Shown: one piece after another, positions 25,353-33,791 of the stretch | Layout of the letters: every line of letters starts with the position of its first letter | Numbering within the stretch: the stretch's first letter is position 1 | DNA from: CAYQJL01 sp964573295 | GTDB lineage: Bacteria > Eisenbacteria > RBG-16-71-46 > CAIMUX01 > WJJG01 | DNA length: 64,000 nt | Direction of reading: 5' to 3' | Assembly: GCA_964573295.1 (NCBI GenBank) | Contig: CAZNJE010000014.1 | Location: forward strand, 1-64,000 | Position numbers and translations under genes: made by a program | The notes under the pieces: model-generated | Seen by the model: the letters and a program-made list of their open reading frames with translations, nothing else | What the model was told of the DNA's origin: nothing | Database searches by the model: none

Positions 25353-26432
25353 ATGCGTTGGGCTGCCCGGGTTCTGGGCACGGTGTTGCTGATCGTCGCC
25401 GCTGTCGTCATCGTCTTCGAGTTCGAGAATCCCCAGATGCTCTCGGCCAGCGAGGCGCTTCTGGCGGCTGGATTCTGGATCATCGTGGCCGGCCTGGTTC
25501 TGGCCTGGCGCAGGATGACCGCCGGCGGAGTCGTGATCCTCGCGGGCGCGGCCGCGAGCGGGATCGCCCATGCGATCATCGTGGGGCTGCCCTGGCCGGG
25601 CGCCTTCTATGCGGGCGCGGCGGTGGTGGGGGTCCTCTATTTGATCAGCGGCATGCGCGCTACCGGGAACGAGGCCGAGGGCATCCCCCGGCGGAAGCGG
25701 CGCACGCAGTGGGCGCTGGCGCATGCGGGCGGCGCGGGCCTCTTTGCCGCGCTGCTGCTCACGGGCGTCTTGAGCCCGGATTTCTTCCGCGCACCGTGGG
25801 TCTACGAATCCCCCGCAGCCCGCGCGGCGCGACGGATCTTCGAAGCGCGCGAGCATCCGCCGGCATTGGTTCTTTTCCCGGTACGCATCGCCCGCGGTCA
25901 GAACCTCAGTCACGAGATCATGCTCACCAGCCGGCTCGCGCGCTTTCTCGAAGGACAGGATCTGGCCGCCGAGGCCACGGTCAGCGAAGCGCTGATGGAG
26001 ATTCCGCTCGGGTGGAGCTGGAACCAGTCGCGCATGTTCCGCTTCACCGGGGAACGCTACGCGGAGCGTATCGCCGAGCGTATCGCCGAGACGGCGATCC
26101 AGCAGAGCGCTTCTTCACTCCCGACCTACCTCCTCATGGTCGAGATCCTGGCCGGCGCAAGCGCCAACTGGGTCGGCGGCCTCCACTACTACCTGGCGGA
26201 TCCCGAGGGACATCTAGTGGACCGAGGCATGCTCAACTCGCATCATCCGCTTTGGCAAGAGGTTCAACCCGAGGGTATCGCCGGCGCCTACGAATTGCTC
26301 GAGCGCTGGCTGTGCGAATCATGGACCCTGGGCGATGTCAGCGATTGCGTGCCGGAGCCGAAGCCGGATCCACGAATCCCCGACGCCACTCCGCGGCGCT
26401 CGCGCCAGGGGATCGGGGACGAAGCCCGGTGA
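25353..26432 (+). CDS. Membrane protein of unknown function downstream of the kinase
   Basis: A 359-aa protein I cannot assign. It starts at ATG 25353, 6 nt after GGGAGG and 16 nt after the kinase stop, so it is probably in the same operon. About five hydrophobic helices occupy residues 5-150. A soluble domain of about 190 residues follows (VYESPAARAARRIFEAREHP onward), containing LPTYLLMVEILAGASANW and WVGGLHYYLADPEGHLVDRG. A 12-nt duplication encodes the doubled ERIA in AERIAERIAE near residue 240. It has no catalytic motif that I recognise. It may be a signalling partner or substrate of the kinase; that is only inferred from adjacency. Confidence 0.7.
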   Translation: MRWAARVLGTVLLIVAAVVIVFEFENPQMLSASEALLAAGFWIIVAGLVLAWRRMTAGGVVILAGAAASGIAHAIIVGLPWPGAFYAGAAVVGVLYLISGMRATGNEAEGIPRRKRRTQWALAHAGGAGLFAALLLTGVLSPDFFRAPWVYESPAARAARRIFEAREHPPALVLFPVRIARGQNLSHEIMLTSRLARFLEGQDLAAEATVSEALMEIPLGWSWNQSRMFRFTGERYAERIAERIAETAIQQSASSLPTYLLMVEILAGASANWVGGLHYYLADPEGHLVDRGMLNSHHPLWQEVQPEGIAGAYELLERWLCESWTLGDVSDCVPEPKPDPRIPDATPRRSRQGIGDEAR

Positions 26433-26442
26433 TTCTGTCGGA

Positions 26443-26471
26443 TTGAGTCGCTGCCCGGGCTGCGCTATCGT
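26443..26471 (+). promoter_or_regulatory. Sigma-70-like promoter
   Basis: TTGAGT (26443-26448), a 17-nt spacer and TATCGT (26466-26471), followed by GGGGCC, form a good -35/-10 pair 40 nt upstream of the gene at 26512. The -10 region shares the 13-mer CTATCGTGGGGCC with the region upstream of the MFS gene. Confidence 0.6.
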
Positions 26472-26511
26472 GGGGCCATGTGCTCGATCCAGCCAAAGCA
26501 GGGAGGTGAGT

Positions 26512-26964
26512 ATGGTCGATAAACGTGATCGCATCGAACTCGAAGTCGGTCAGGGTCAGCTGATCGTCGGGCATGCCAAGTGTCCCGCGGGGTGCGACCT
26601 CATGGATCCTGAAGTCCAGTTCCACGGCCACCCGTCGATCCGCCTGGCCTTCACCTACCACGGTAAGCCGGGGATGATCCACCTCGACCCGGTCTACGGC
26701 GAGTATGCGAAGAAATCCGACCCGGAGATCCCCGAGGGAGAGGTCGTGGCCTTCAGCTGCCCACATTGCGGGATCACGCTCGAGGAGCCCGACGCGACCT
26801 GCCGCAAGTGCAATGCCCCCATGTTCAGTCTCAACCTGCCCCACGGCGGGTTCGTCGAGGCTTGTGAGCGCAACGGCTGCGTACATCACACGATGCGGCT
26901 CGTCACCGGAGCACAGCTCATGCAGCGCATCTTCGACGAGCTAGGGATGGATTCCTATCTCTAG
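26512..26964 (+). CDS. Small Cys-rich zinc-ribbon-like protein
   Basis: A 150-aa soluble protein starting at ATG 26512 behind GGGAGGTGAG. It carries four Cys pairs: C24/C28 (CPAGC), C83/C86 (CPHC), C97/C100 (CRKC) and C118/C123 followed by HH (CERNGCVHH). The central CPHC ... CRKC is a zinc ribbon of rubredoxin-knuckle type and the outer pairs may form a second metal site. There is no signal peptide or membrane helix. I recognise the zinc-ribbon layout but no named function. It has its own promoter and is followed by the convergent DUF819 gene 12 nt later. Confidence 0.75.
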   Translation: MVDKRDRIELEVGQGQLIVGHAKCPAGCDLMDPEVQFHGHPSIRLAFTYHGKPGMIHLDPVYGEYAKKSDPEIPEGEVVAFSCPHCGITLEEPDATCRKCNAPMFSLNLPHGGFVEACERNGCVHHTMRLVTGAQLMQRIFDELGMDSYL

Positions 26965-26976
26965 GCCGGTCTTCGC

Positions 26977-28137
26977 CTACAGCCCACCGGCCCAGTTGCA
27001 GAGCCAGGCCGTCACGACGCCCAGGTAATTACCCAGCGCATAGCCCACCAAGGCCATCAACACCGCGATCGGCACGAGCGTCTGACGGTGGACGGCCGCG
27101 ACGATGGGGGCCGAAGCCGCACCGCCGATGTTGGCCGCCGAAGCGATGGCCGCCGTGTGAACATCGACCCGGAAGAGCTTGGCGCCCCACAAGCAGAAAA
27201 GACCGTGAATGGCGATCCAGACGTAGGCGCCCGCGATGAAGTACGGGGCGCGCGCCAGCCCGCCGAGCGCCGCTTTCGCGCCCATCGAGGCAACGAAGAT
27301 GTAGATGATCGCCATGGCGATCGCGTGACTGCCCGGGATCTTGCGCATGGGTGTCAAAGAAAGCAGGATGCCGAGCGTGGTCACCAACAGGACCTTCCAG
27401 GTCGAGGTCGAGAGCACCGGATCGATGACCGGGAGCTGCTTCGAGAGCGCGTCGCAGACCAGGGCGCCGGCCAGTCCGATCACGAGCAGGTACACCAGGT
27501 GGTGCATCTCCACTTCCTTGCTCTTGTTCTTCAGCGAATCGGCGGCCGCCTCCATCTTGGCAACCCGGTCGGGATCGGCGCCGGTGAAGCGCTCGAAGCC
27601 CTTGGCCCACACGCGTGAGGTCAAGAGCAACGGCAGCCAGACGACATAGACCAGATTGTCCGCCAGCACCGCCAGTCCCAGTTCTTCGGGCGGCGTACCA
27701 ATCCCACCGGCAACGGCCGCCATGTTGCCGGTGCCGCCGATCCAGCTACCCGCCAGCGCGCCGAAGCCCTGCCAGCCATCGGGACCGAGCTGGTGGCGGA
27801 AGAGGAAATAGGCGATCGGCGCACCCAGCACCACGCCCACCGTGCCCATCAGCATGACCAGGACGCCGCGGCCGATCACGCGCACGACGGCCGCGATGTC
27901 GATCTCGAGCAACATCAGGATGATGAAGACCGGCAGAGCATAGGTCTTCAATGCGTCGTAGAGCGGGCCCGACTGAGGGATCACGCCCGTGTTGCTCAAG
28001 GCCACCGGGAGCGTGTAGATCCAGATCAGCGGCGGCAAGAACTGGAAGACCTTCCAGCGGAACTGCTTCTCGAGAAAAAAGAAAAAGCCGACAATGCCGG
28101 CGAGCACGAGAAGAACACCTGCGGATGATTGAATCAC
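26977..28137 (-). CDS. DUF819 family membrane protein
   Basis: A 386-aa inner-membrane protein with about eleven helices, matching the DUF819 (YjcL-like) family, which resembles sodium-dependent organic-anion carriers. Family-typical segments are PLIWIYTLPVALSNTGVIP, GSWIGGTGNMAAVAGGI and the near C-terminal AAIASAANIGGAASAPIVAA. The last two are paired Gly/Asn/Ser-rich loops that look like inverted-repeat re-entrant regions. One cytoplasmic loop near residues 190-215 is charged (KNKSKEVEMHH). The substrate is unknown. It is the last gene of a minus-strand run with the HAD and PurN-like genes. Confidence 0.85.
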   Translation of the reverse strand: MIQSSAGVLLVLAGIVGFFFFLEKQFRWKVFQFLPPLIWIYTLPVALSNTGVIPQSGPLYDALKTYALPVFIILMLLEIDIAAVVRVIGRGVLVMLMGTVGVVLGAPIAYFLFRHQLGPDGWQGFGALAGSWIGGTGNMAAVAGGIGTPPEELGLAVLADNLVYVVWLPLLLTSRVWAKGFERFTGADPDRVAKMEAAADSLKNKSKEVEMHHLVYLLVIGLAGALVCDALSKQLPVIDPVLSTSTWKVLLVTTLGILLSLTPMRKIPGSHAIAMAIIYIFVASMGAKAALGGLARAPYFIAGAYVWIAIHGLFCLWGAKLFRVDVHTAAIASAANIGGAASAPIVAAVHRQTLVPIAVLMALVGYALGNYLGVVTAWLCNWAGGL

Positions 28138-28153
28138 GACTGGCTCCTTGGGA

Positions 28154-28855
28154 TCATTCCTCCTCGAGGGACACGTAGGACTTCAGGTCGATCAGGTTGA
28201 CGATCGTCGGCACCTGCGAGGCATCCTCGTCGTCGGGCATGGTGCTGGCGGCCTGCGGATTGGGCACGAACCACACGCCCTTCCAACCGGCCTCGATCGG
28301 ATGCAGCGCATCGCGCACGAAATCGTCCCCCACCATCAGACACTCCGCCGGCTCGATGTCCATGCGTTCCTGAAGCGCCTTTACGATCTGGTGGAAGGTC
28401 TCCACCTGGTGCTTCGAGCCCTTGAGCTGGGTTCCTTTCGGATAGACACCGGGCGCCCGGCCCTGATCTTCGGGCAACGAACCGATGAAGACCATCTCGG
28501 CGTCCAGGTACCGGGAGAGGCCCCAGGCCTCCAGCTTCGAGACCTGCGTGTCGAAGTGGCCATCACTGATCACCCCGAGTTTCACTCCGATCTCGTGAAG
28601 CTCCTTCAGGAGCTCGGGTACGCCGGCGTGGAAGACCGGATGATGGGTGAACTGCTGGAAGTAGGCTTCGATCTCCTCCTTCGTGAAGCCGAAGGTCTCG
28701 AGCATCGCATCGTGGCGGCCCGGCTGGTCGGGATAGGTCCCGATCTCGGTCAGCATCTTCTCGGCCACCGCGCCCCGTCCCAAGGCCTCGACCGTCTGGC
28801 GGAAGGTGCTATAGGGATCGTACAGGCAATTCCCGATATCGAAGAATACGATCAT
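28154..28855 (-). CDS. HAD-superfamily hydrolase
   Basis: A 233-aa soluble phosphatase-like protein. Motif I is FFDIGNCLYD (residues 4-13), where D6 is the nucleophile; the usual second Asp two positions later is Gly, as in YihX-type DxGN variants. Motif II is VISDGH near residue 95, K147 or K151 may be motif III, and motif IV is VGDDFVRD near residue 180. The cap is inserted after motif I and is helical (subclass I). Likely activity is hydrolysis of a small phosphorylated metabolite. The start is ATG 28855. It is flanked on the same strand by DUF819 and the PurN-like gene, with short gaps suggesting one transcript. Confidence 0.82.
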   Translation of the reverse strand: MIVFFDIGNCLYDPYSTFRQTVEALGRGAVAEKMLTEIGTYPDQPGRHDAMLETFGFTKEEIEAYFQQFTHHPVFHAGVPELLKELHEIGVKLGVISDGHFDTQVSKLEAWGLSRYLDAEMVFIGSLPEDQGRAPGVYPKGTQLKGSKHQVETFHQIVKALQERMDIEPAECLMVGDDFVRDALHPIEAGWKGVWFVPNPQAASTMPDDEDASQVPTIVNLIDLKSYVSLEEE

Positions 28856-28916
28856 GCTCTCTCCCTGTGATCGTCAGCGTGTGGCGCCTCGGTCAGCGTT
28901 CCGATCGTGGCCATCC

Positions 28917-28944
28917 GGCCTCGTCATCCCGGCCTCGTCATCCC
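28917..28944. repeat. Exact 14-bp tandem duplication at the 3' end of the PurN-like gene
   Basis: GGCCTCGTCATCCC occurs twice in direct succession (28917-28930 and 28931-28944). The stop codon of the minus-strand gene (28938-28940) lies in the second copy. A third partial copy CGTCATC follows. Confidence 0.95.
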
Positions 28945-29828
28945 GTCATCGTCACCCGGTCACGCACCAGGGTAGCCCGCCGTCCTTCCACGTGGAAGCA
29001 CTCCATGGCCAGCAACCCCAGTGTCTCCGGGTACAGCTTGTGCTCCTCTACCAGTACCCGTTCGGCAATCTCGGCCGGTTCTTTGCAGTCGGAGATATCC
29101 ACCCCCCACTGCAGCAGGATGGGACCGTGATCATACTGGTCGTCGACCAGATGCACGGTCGGTCCCGATATCTTCATGCCCGAGGCGAAGACGGCTTCGT
29201 GCACCTTCATTCCATAGAACCCGGGGCCACCGAATGCCGGCAAGAGCGCCGGGTGGATGTTGGTGATCCGGTTCGGATAGGCGCGAATCACGTTCGCGGG
29301 AATCTTCTGCATGAAACCGGCCAGAGCGATGTAGTCGACCTGGTAACGCTCGAGCAGCTCCAGGAGGTAGCGGCCATAGGCCTCCTCGTCGGTGAAGCGC
29401 TTGCGCGGAACCCACTCGGTGGGAATCTGGCGCGCCTTCGCCTTGGCCTTCGCGCCGGCCTTGGCGTTGTTGTGCACCATCACCACGACCTCGATCGGAA
29501 CATCTCCCCGCTCGGCGGCATCGGCGATCGCCGCGAAATTCGACCCGCCGTGCGAGCAGAAGGCCGCCACGCGCTTCCTCATCTCCCCGTCACCTTCCTT
29601 CAAGCCCTCGAGCAGGTGCGGCGCGATCCGAACCTCCGGCTGCCAGATCGCCTTGCGCCGGCGTCGCTCGTCCCAGGTCTCGGCGCCTTCGAGCCGTTCG
29701 GTGCGGCGTTCCTTGAACCGGGCCTTGAGAAGGTCCCGGCCGTGAAGGTCCTTGCGCTTGCCCCGGAAGACCGAGCGGTAGTAGATCCAGGCCACCACCA
29801 GGATGAAGATGAGCACTATCTGCCACAT
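28938..29828 (-). CDS. Membrane-anchored PurN-like formyltransferase
   Basis: Residues 85-296 are a phosphoribosylglycinamide formyltransferase-type domain. It has a modified nucleotide loop CSHGGSNFAAI near 91-101 and the catalytic N190 and H192 in NIHPALLP. D233 in VHLVDDQYDHGP is the third catalytic residue. The N-terminus is unusual: residues 3-20 are a transmembrane helix (IVLIFILVVAWIYYRSVF) and residues 22-80 are a highly basic linker. PurN is normally about 200 aa and soluble. All three catalytic residues are present, so activity is likely, on GAR or on another formyl acceptor. The start is ATG 29828. Alternative starts inside the linker could give a soluble form. Confidence 0.8.
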   Translation of the reverse strand: MWQIVLIFILVVAWIYYRSVFRGKRKDLHGRDLLKARFKERRTERLEGAETWDERRRRKAIWQPEVRIAPHLLEGLKEGDGEMRKRVAAFCSHGGSNFAAIADAAERGDVPIEVVVMVHNNAKAGAKAKAKARQIPTEWVPRKRFTDEEAYGRYLLELLERYQVDYIALAGFMQKIPANVIRAYPNRITNIHPALLPAFGGPGFYGMKVHEAVFASGMKISGPTVHLVDDQYDHGPILLQWGVDISDCKEPAEIAERVLVEEHKLYPETLGLLAMECFHVEGRRATLVRDRVTMTG

Positions 29829-29852
29829 CTCAGCAGCTCCTCGTCGGCTTCA

Positions 29853-30701
29853 TCATTGCAGATCAATCTCCAGGATTTTGATCGAGTGGGTGCCCGGAAT
29901 GGCGTGCTCCACGGCACGCGCCGCGACGATCCGCTCCGCGGGAAGCGCGATGGCGCAGGTGGCCTCAGGCTGGATGTCTGGATACACCCTGATCGTAGAT
30001 CCCTGGTACAACTCCACGCGCTCGGGCTCGGGGGCCTTTCGCCAGAACTGCCACTTCGGAATGCGCTCCTCTTCGGGCATGGGCGCCAGGTCGAGCGACG
30101 GAGCTCGTTCGCCCAAGGCACCAGCCAGCTCCTCGCTCACGAACCCCATGACGTAGAACGCGCCCTCCGCGTCGCGATGAAGCTCGATGCCCTCGTAGCC
30201 GGGTTCGGGTGCAGCTTCGAGTTCGGGCCAGGCCACCGGTGTTGCGGCCTTCTCCTGCGGCCATGCGCCCAGGTCCACGAACCCGTAGTGGCCTGCGTCC
30301 AGGGATCCGGCCTGCTCAACCGGAGTCAGGCCGCGGGCTTCGCGCAGCTTCCCGCGAGCCGTGGCGGCATCCGGCAGCGTCACGGCCACCAGCGGCGGGA
30401 GCATCCCGCCCGTGGTCGGATCGGGCAGAGGATCGTCCAGATCGAGCAAGAACTCCGCTCGTTGGTCCTTCGCGTTCCCCCCACCACTCGTCCCGGGCCC
30501 ACCCGCGGGGTCCGAAGCACCTCCGGCCAGGGAGTCGGGCACAGCGCCCAGTGGAGTCTGATCCCCGCTGCGAGACTGAAGCTGAGCCATCAGGATGCCG
30601 CCCAGAAGCAAGACGACCGCGATCGCGCCGAAAAGCAGCGGCGGCCGTTCGTACCAAGGCGTCTTCACCCGCGTTTTCTTGGTGACCTTTACCTTCTTCA
30701 C
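29853..30701 (-). CDS. Single-pass membrane-anchored protein of unknown function
   Basis: A 282-aa protein starting at GTG 30701 behind GGAGGAAGAT. The basic N-terminus (KKVKVTKKTRVK) precedes one helix of about residues 20-38 (LLFGAIAVVLLLGGILMAQL). The rest should be periplasmic: a low-complexity linker to about residue 100, then a domain containing GSLDAGHYGFVDLGAWPQEK and VMGFVSEELAGALGER, and near the end EHAIPGTHSIKILEIDLQ. No named family comes to mind. It lies 24 nt upstream of the PurN-like gene and may be expressed with it. Confidence 0.7.
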   Translation of the reverse strand: MKKVKVTKKTRVKTPWYERPPLLFGAIAVVLLLGGILMAQLQSRSGDQTPLGAVPDSLAGGASDPAGGPGTSGGGNAKDQRAEFLLDLDDPLPDPTTGGMLPPLVAVTLPDAATARGKLREARGLTPVEQAGSLDAGHYGFVDLGAWPQEKAATPVAWPELEAAPEPGYEGIELHRDAEGAFYVMGFVSEELAGALGERAPSLDLAPMPEEERIPKWQFWRKAPEPERVELYQGSTIRVYPDIQPEATCAIALPAERIVAARAVEHAIPGTHSIKILEIDLQ

Positions 30702-30904
30702 ATCTTCCTCCCCGTGGCGGGCCTCCAGAGCGTGCCGTGGCCATCGTCGCGCAAGCGGACGAGCCCAGAGCAAAGCCAGACCAGCACAGCACCCGGCGAT
30801 TCTAGCGAATCCGCGCGGTCCTGGCCAGAACTCGGAATGCACGGGATCGGTGGACCCGGCCCAGATCACCGGGGGGGCGGGGAGAGGACGTCGGCGGTCA
30901 GCGG

Positions 30905-33415
30905 TCAGCGAACCGGGCAGAAGGCCCAGGCATCGGAGAGCGTACCGATCGGATCAAAGATGCCCAACCCTCCGTAGATCACGATTCCCTGGGCTCCGGG
31001 GATGTGGATGGCGCTGTGGCGTTGGCGCAGCGGCGGGGCGTCATCGAGGTCCTGGTCGATCGCAAGCCAGGCATCGGTTGCCAGGTCATAGGCCCAGGCG
31101 AGGTTTTCGCTCTCCCAGTCGGGTTCGCCGCAGACCACCATCTGTCCGTCCACCAGAGTGGCCGAATGCCCTTGCCAGGCACGAGGCCCCTCGGCGAGCG
31201 GGGTCCAGGCGTAGGCAGCCAGATCGAAGCTCCAGGTGTCGGCGTAGATCTCCCCACCACTTCCGGTCCAGCCCCCGTGGACGATCATGCGATGGCCGGT
31301 CGGGTCGTAGACCGCGCAATGGCGGGCGCGCCGGCCTGGACCGTCGGCTTCGTACAGCCCTCCCTCCCAGAGCAGCGACCAGCTCCCCGCACCGAAATCG
31401 TAGGCCCACACGTCGTTGTGGACCTCGTCGCCTTCGCCGCCGTAGATGATCATCCGGTCGGCGGCCGGATCGTAGATCGCCGAGTGTCCGTATCGCTCGC
31501 CGGCCGCCCCGGCGTTGCCGTCGAGCAGCCGCCACACTCGGGTAGCCGGGTTGAAGGCGTGAAGATCGCGGTAGAAGACGAACTCATTGCGCCCGGCGAA
31601 GACGACCATCTCGCCACTAGCCTCGCGGTAGATCAGGGAGTGGCTGTGGCGGCGCGTGGGACCGCTCGACCCCGTGTCATACATCGACCACTCGTAGGTC
31701 TCCAGATCCAGCGCCCACATGTCGCGGAAGGACTCGCAGGTCCCCGACGGCGCGCAATCGACGCCGGCGTGAACGAGCATCACGTTGCCGTCCTCGTGGT
31801 AGAAGGCCTGGTGTCCCCAGCGCTTGAGCAAGTTGCTGCCCCCCCCCTCCGTGAGCCGGACCCAGGGCACCAGCTCGATGCCGCGTGGTGGGGAGGGCTC
31901 GCCGGGGACGCCGTCGATCGTCACCGATCGAACGCGGTAGGTGTGGATCGCAAGCTCCAGATCTTCGTCATCGAAGGAGCTCACCGCCGGCGAAATCAGG
32001 CCACCTACATCGACGAAGGGGCCGGCCGAGGAGGGCGCCCGCTCCAGGCGATAGCCGGCCAGCGTATCCTCGTAGCGCCGATCCCACAGGATCCGTACCG
32101 TGGAGCAGTCGATGCGCCGCAGCACCGGCCCGCTCTCGGGCAGCGGAGGCGGCAGTATCTGGGCCATCAACACAACGCCCAAGGGCTGCCCCCCCGGTCC
32201 AGCAATGATCTCCAGCACCCGCGACTGGTAGACCGGGTGACTGAAACGCACCTCGCGAACACCGTCGGGGACCTTCGTGAGTTCAAAGCCCCCCATGGCA
32301 TCGGTCACCGCGCTGATCGCCGAATCCGTGCCGTCGGGATTGAGCAATACGGCCTGCGCCTGACGCAGCGGCTCCTCCAGGCTGTTCTCCACCGTTCCGG
32401 TGACCGAGTGGACGTATTCGTCGGTGGCGAGGAAGATGTCTTGCTCGAGCCCATCTTCGGGAAGCTGGAGCGTGGCCTCGTAGGGATCGAACCCCTCGCG
32501 CTCGGCCCGCAGGGTCAACTGCCCCAGCGTCACGTCCGTCAGTTCGTAGTAGCCCTCATCGTCGGAGGTCGCCAGGCGGTCGCCCAGCGAGACGGTGGCC
32601 TGTGGGACGGGAATCCGCGTACCGGGATAGTAGACGTGCCCCGATACGGTGTTGACCGAGGCAACGGCCATGACGACGGTCACCGTATCCCGTCCATCCC
32701 GGCCGGCATCGAACCAGACCTGTCCCTCGTGCTCTCCGGCGTCCAGACCGGCACGTTCCAGGTTCAGGGTCACCTGCATCGGCACCTGCGTGAGGGTGCC
32801 CGAGGAGGTCACCAGCTCGATCCACATCTCGGCAGTGCCGGCGGTCCACCGCAGAGTGTCGGTCCCGCTCGCAACGCCGATGTTGACCAGCTCCACGACC
32901 AGCGTCGTGTCGTCTTCCGCCGCCACCAGCCGGTCAGGCGAAGCGACCAGCGCCGACAGGAGACGCACCGTGATCGCGGCACTGCCGCCGTTCGAGGACA
33001 CCTGGGCCGTCGCCTCATAGGTCCCACCGGTGACGGCGGCGCGATCGACCTCGACTGAGACCAACTCACTCGAGGTCGTGGTGCCCGAGCTTGGATCAAA
33101 TGTGAGCCAGGCTGCCTCGCTCTCCACCGACCAGGACATGTCTCCCTGGCCCGCGTTGCTCACCGTGAACGCGCCCGCCGTATCACCCGGTGCGATCTCG
33201 ATCTCGGCGGGATCGACCTGTAGGACCGGCGGCTGGGTATTATCGCCGGAGCAGTGGATACCGGCGAGAACCAGGAGGATCAGCGTCACCGCCCCCAGCA
33301 GCCGGCCTCCTCGCCGGCGGCGTGGCCACAGCCCGGGCGGGGCGGCCCCCGGAGATTCGTGTGCGAGCTGGTATCGCAATCCTTTGTCGCAGTTGCAGTT
33401 GTGTGTCTCTGACAT
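30905..33415 (-). CDS. Large Kelch-repeat surface protein
   Basis: An 836-aa exported protein. A charged N-terminus precedes a hydrophobic segment (GAVTLILLVLAG, about residues 42-56) that acts as signal anchor. A nearby Cys (IHCSG) might be lipidated, but the lipobox is not canonical. Residues 65-150 resemble a BACON-type module (EAAWLTFDPSSGTTT). Two carboxypeptidase-regulatory-like domains (PQATVSLGDRLATSDDEGYY, then a second copy) cover about 240-410, and an FN3-like domain follows to about 510. The rest is a Kelch beta-propeller with repeats such as RRHSHSLIYREASGEMVVFAG and ERYGHSAIYDPAADRMIIYGG. ATG 33415 is preferred over GTG 33418. The likely role is binding at the cell surface; the ligand is unknown. 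Confidence 0.82.
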   Translation of the reverse strand: MSETHNCNCDKGLRYQLAHESPGAAPPGLWPRRRRGGRLLGAVTLILLVLAGIHCSGDNTQPPVLQVDPAEIEIAPGDTAGAFTVSNAGQGDMSWSVESEAAWLTFDPSSGTTTSSELVSVEVDRAAVTGGTYEATAQVSSNGGSAAITVRLLSALVASPDRLVAAEDDTTLVVELVNIGVASGTDTLRWTAGTAEMWIELVTSSGTLTQVPMQVTLNLERAGLDAGEHEGQVWFDAGRDGRDTVTVVMAVASVNTVSGHVYYPGTRIPVPQATVSLGDRLATSDDEGYYELTDVTLGQLTLRAEREGFDPYEATLQLPEDGLEQDIFLATDEYVHSVTGTVENSLEEPLRQAQAVLLNPDGTDSAISAVTDAMGGFELTKVPDGVREVRFSHPVYQSRVLEIIAGPGGQPLGVVLMAQILPPPLPESGPVLRRIDCSTVRILWDRRYEDTLAGYRLERAPSSAGPFVDVGGLISPAVSSFDDEDLELAIHTYRVRSVTIDGVPGEPSPPRGIELVPWVRLTEGGGSNLLKRWGHQAFYHEDGNVMLVHAGVDCAPSGTCESFRDMWALDLETYEWSMYDTGSSGPTRRHSHSLIYREASGEMVVFAGRNEFVFYRDLHAFNPATRVWRLLDGNAGAAGERYGHSAIYDPAADRMIIYGGEGDEVHNDVWAYDFGAGSWSLLWEGGLYEADGPGRRARHCAVYDPTGHRMIVHGGWTGSGGEIYADTWSFDLAAYAWTPLAEGPRAWQGHSATLVDGQMVVCGEPDWESENLAWAYDLATDAWLAIDQDLDDAPPLRQRHSAIHIPGAQGIVIYGGLGIFDPIGTLSDAWAFCPVR

Positions 33416-33791
33416 CACGCGATGACTCCCCGCATGCGGACAGGCGCGTCAATCCCTGGTTCCGAAAGAGCATCTCGAGGGGACACTGCATAGCCTAGGT
33501 CTGAAAGGCCCGGCAGCGCCAGGACCTTTTGGGTGCAGACCCACAGGCTTCATCCCCGGGGGGCCTCCCCGGCGCGGGCTGGAAACTGTTCGACTGCGTC
33601 CGATCCCGAGCACCGGTCCTCTTGCTCAAGCCCGGCTCGCCCCCTCGTAGTCCACAAATATAGTAGATAAAAGATCCCCCGGAAAGGCCGCCAGTGCGGC
33701 TCACCGAGAGCATCAGGACGCCTCTGCGGCAATTGACACCTGTCCACCCGCTGGCGTACCCTGGGGTGCCTTGAACCTGGAGGGAGAATTC
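33416..33791. other. Divergent intergenic region before yicC
   Basis: No gene is evident in this 376-bp stretch. It contains an A/T-rich patch (33655-33680) in the otherwise GC-rich sequence and a strong plus-strand promoter at 33733-33762. Confidence 0.6.
33733..33762 (+). promoter_or_regulatory. Sigma-70-like promoter of the yicC-gmk-rpoZ-coaBC cluster
   Basis: A consensus -35 TTGACA (33733-33738), an 18-nt spacer and a -10-like TACCCT (33757-33762), followed by GGGG, lie 29 nt upstream of the yicC ATG. A GGAGGGA Shine-Dalgarno follows. Confidence 0.65.

Noticed and set aside
30905..33415. The Kelch protein as a classic lipoprotein.
   Set aside because: The Cys follows Gly-Ile-His, which does not fit the lipobox consensus; a signal anchor or unusual lipidation remain open.
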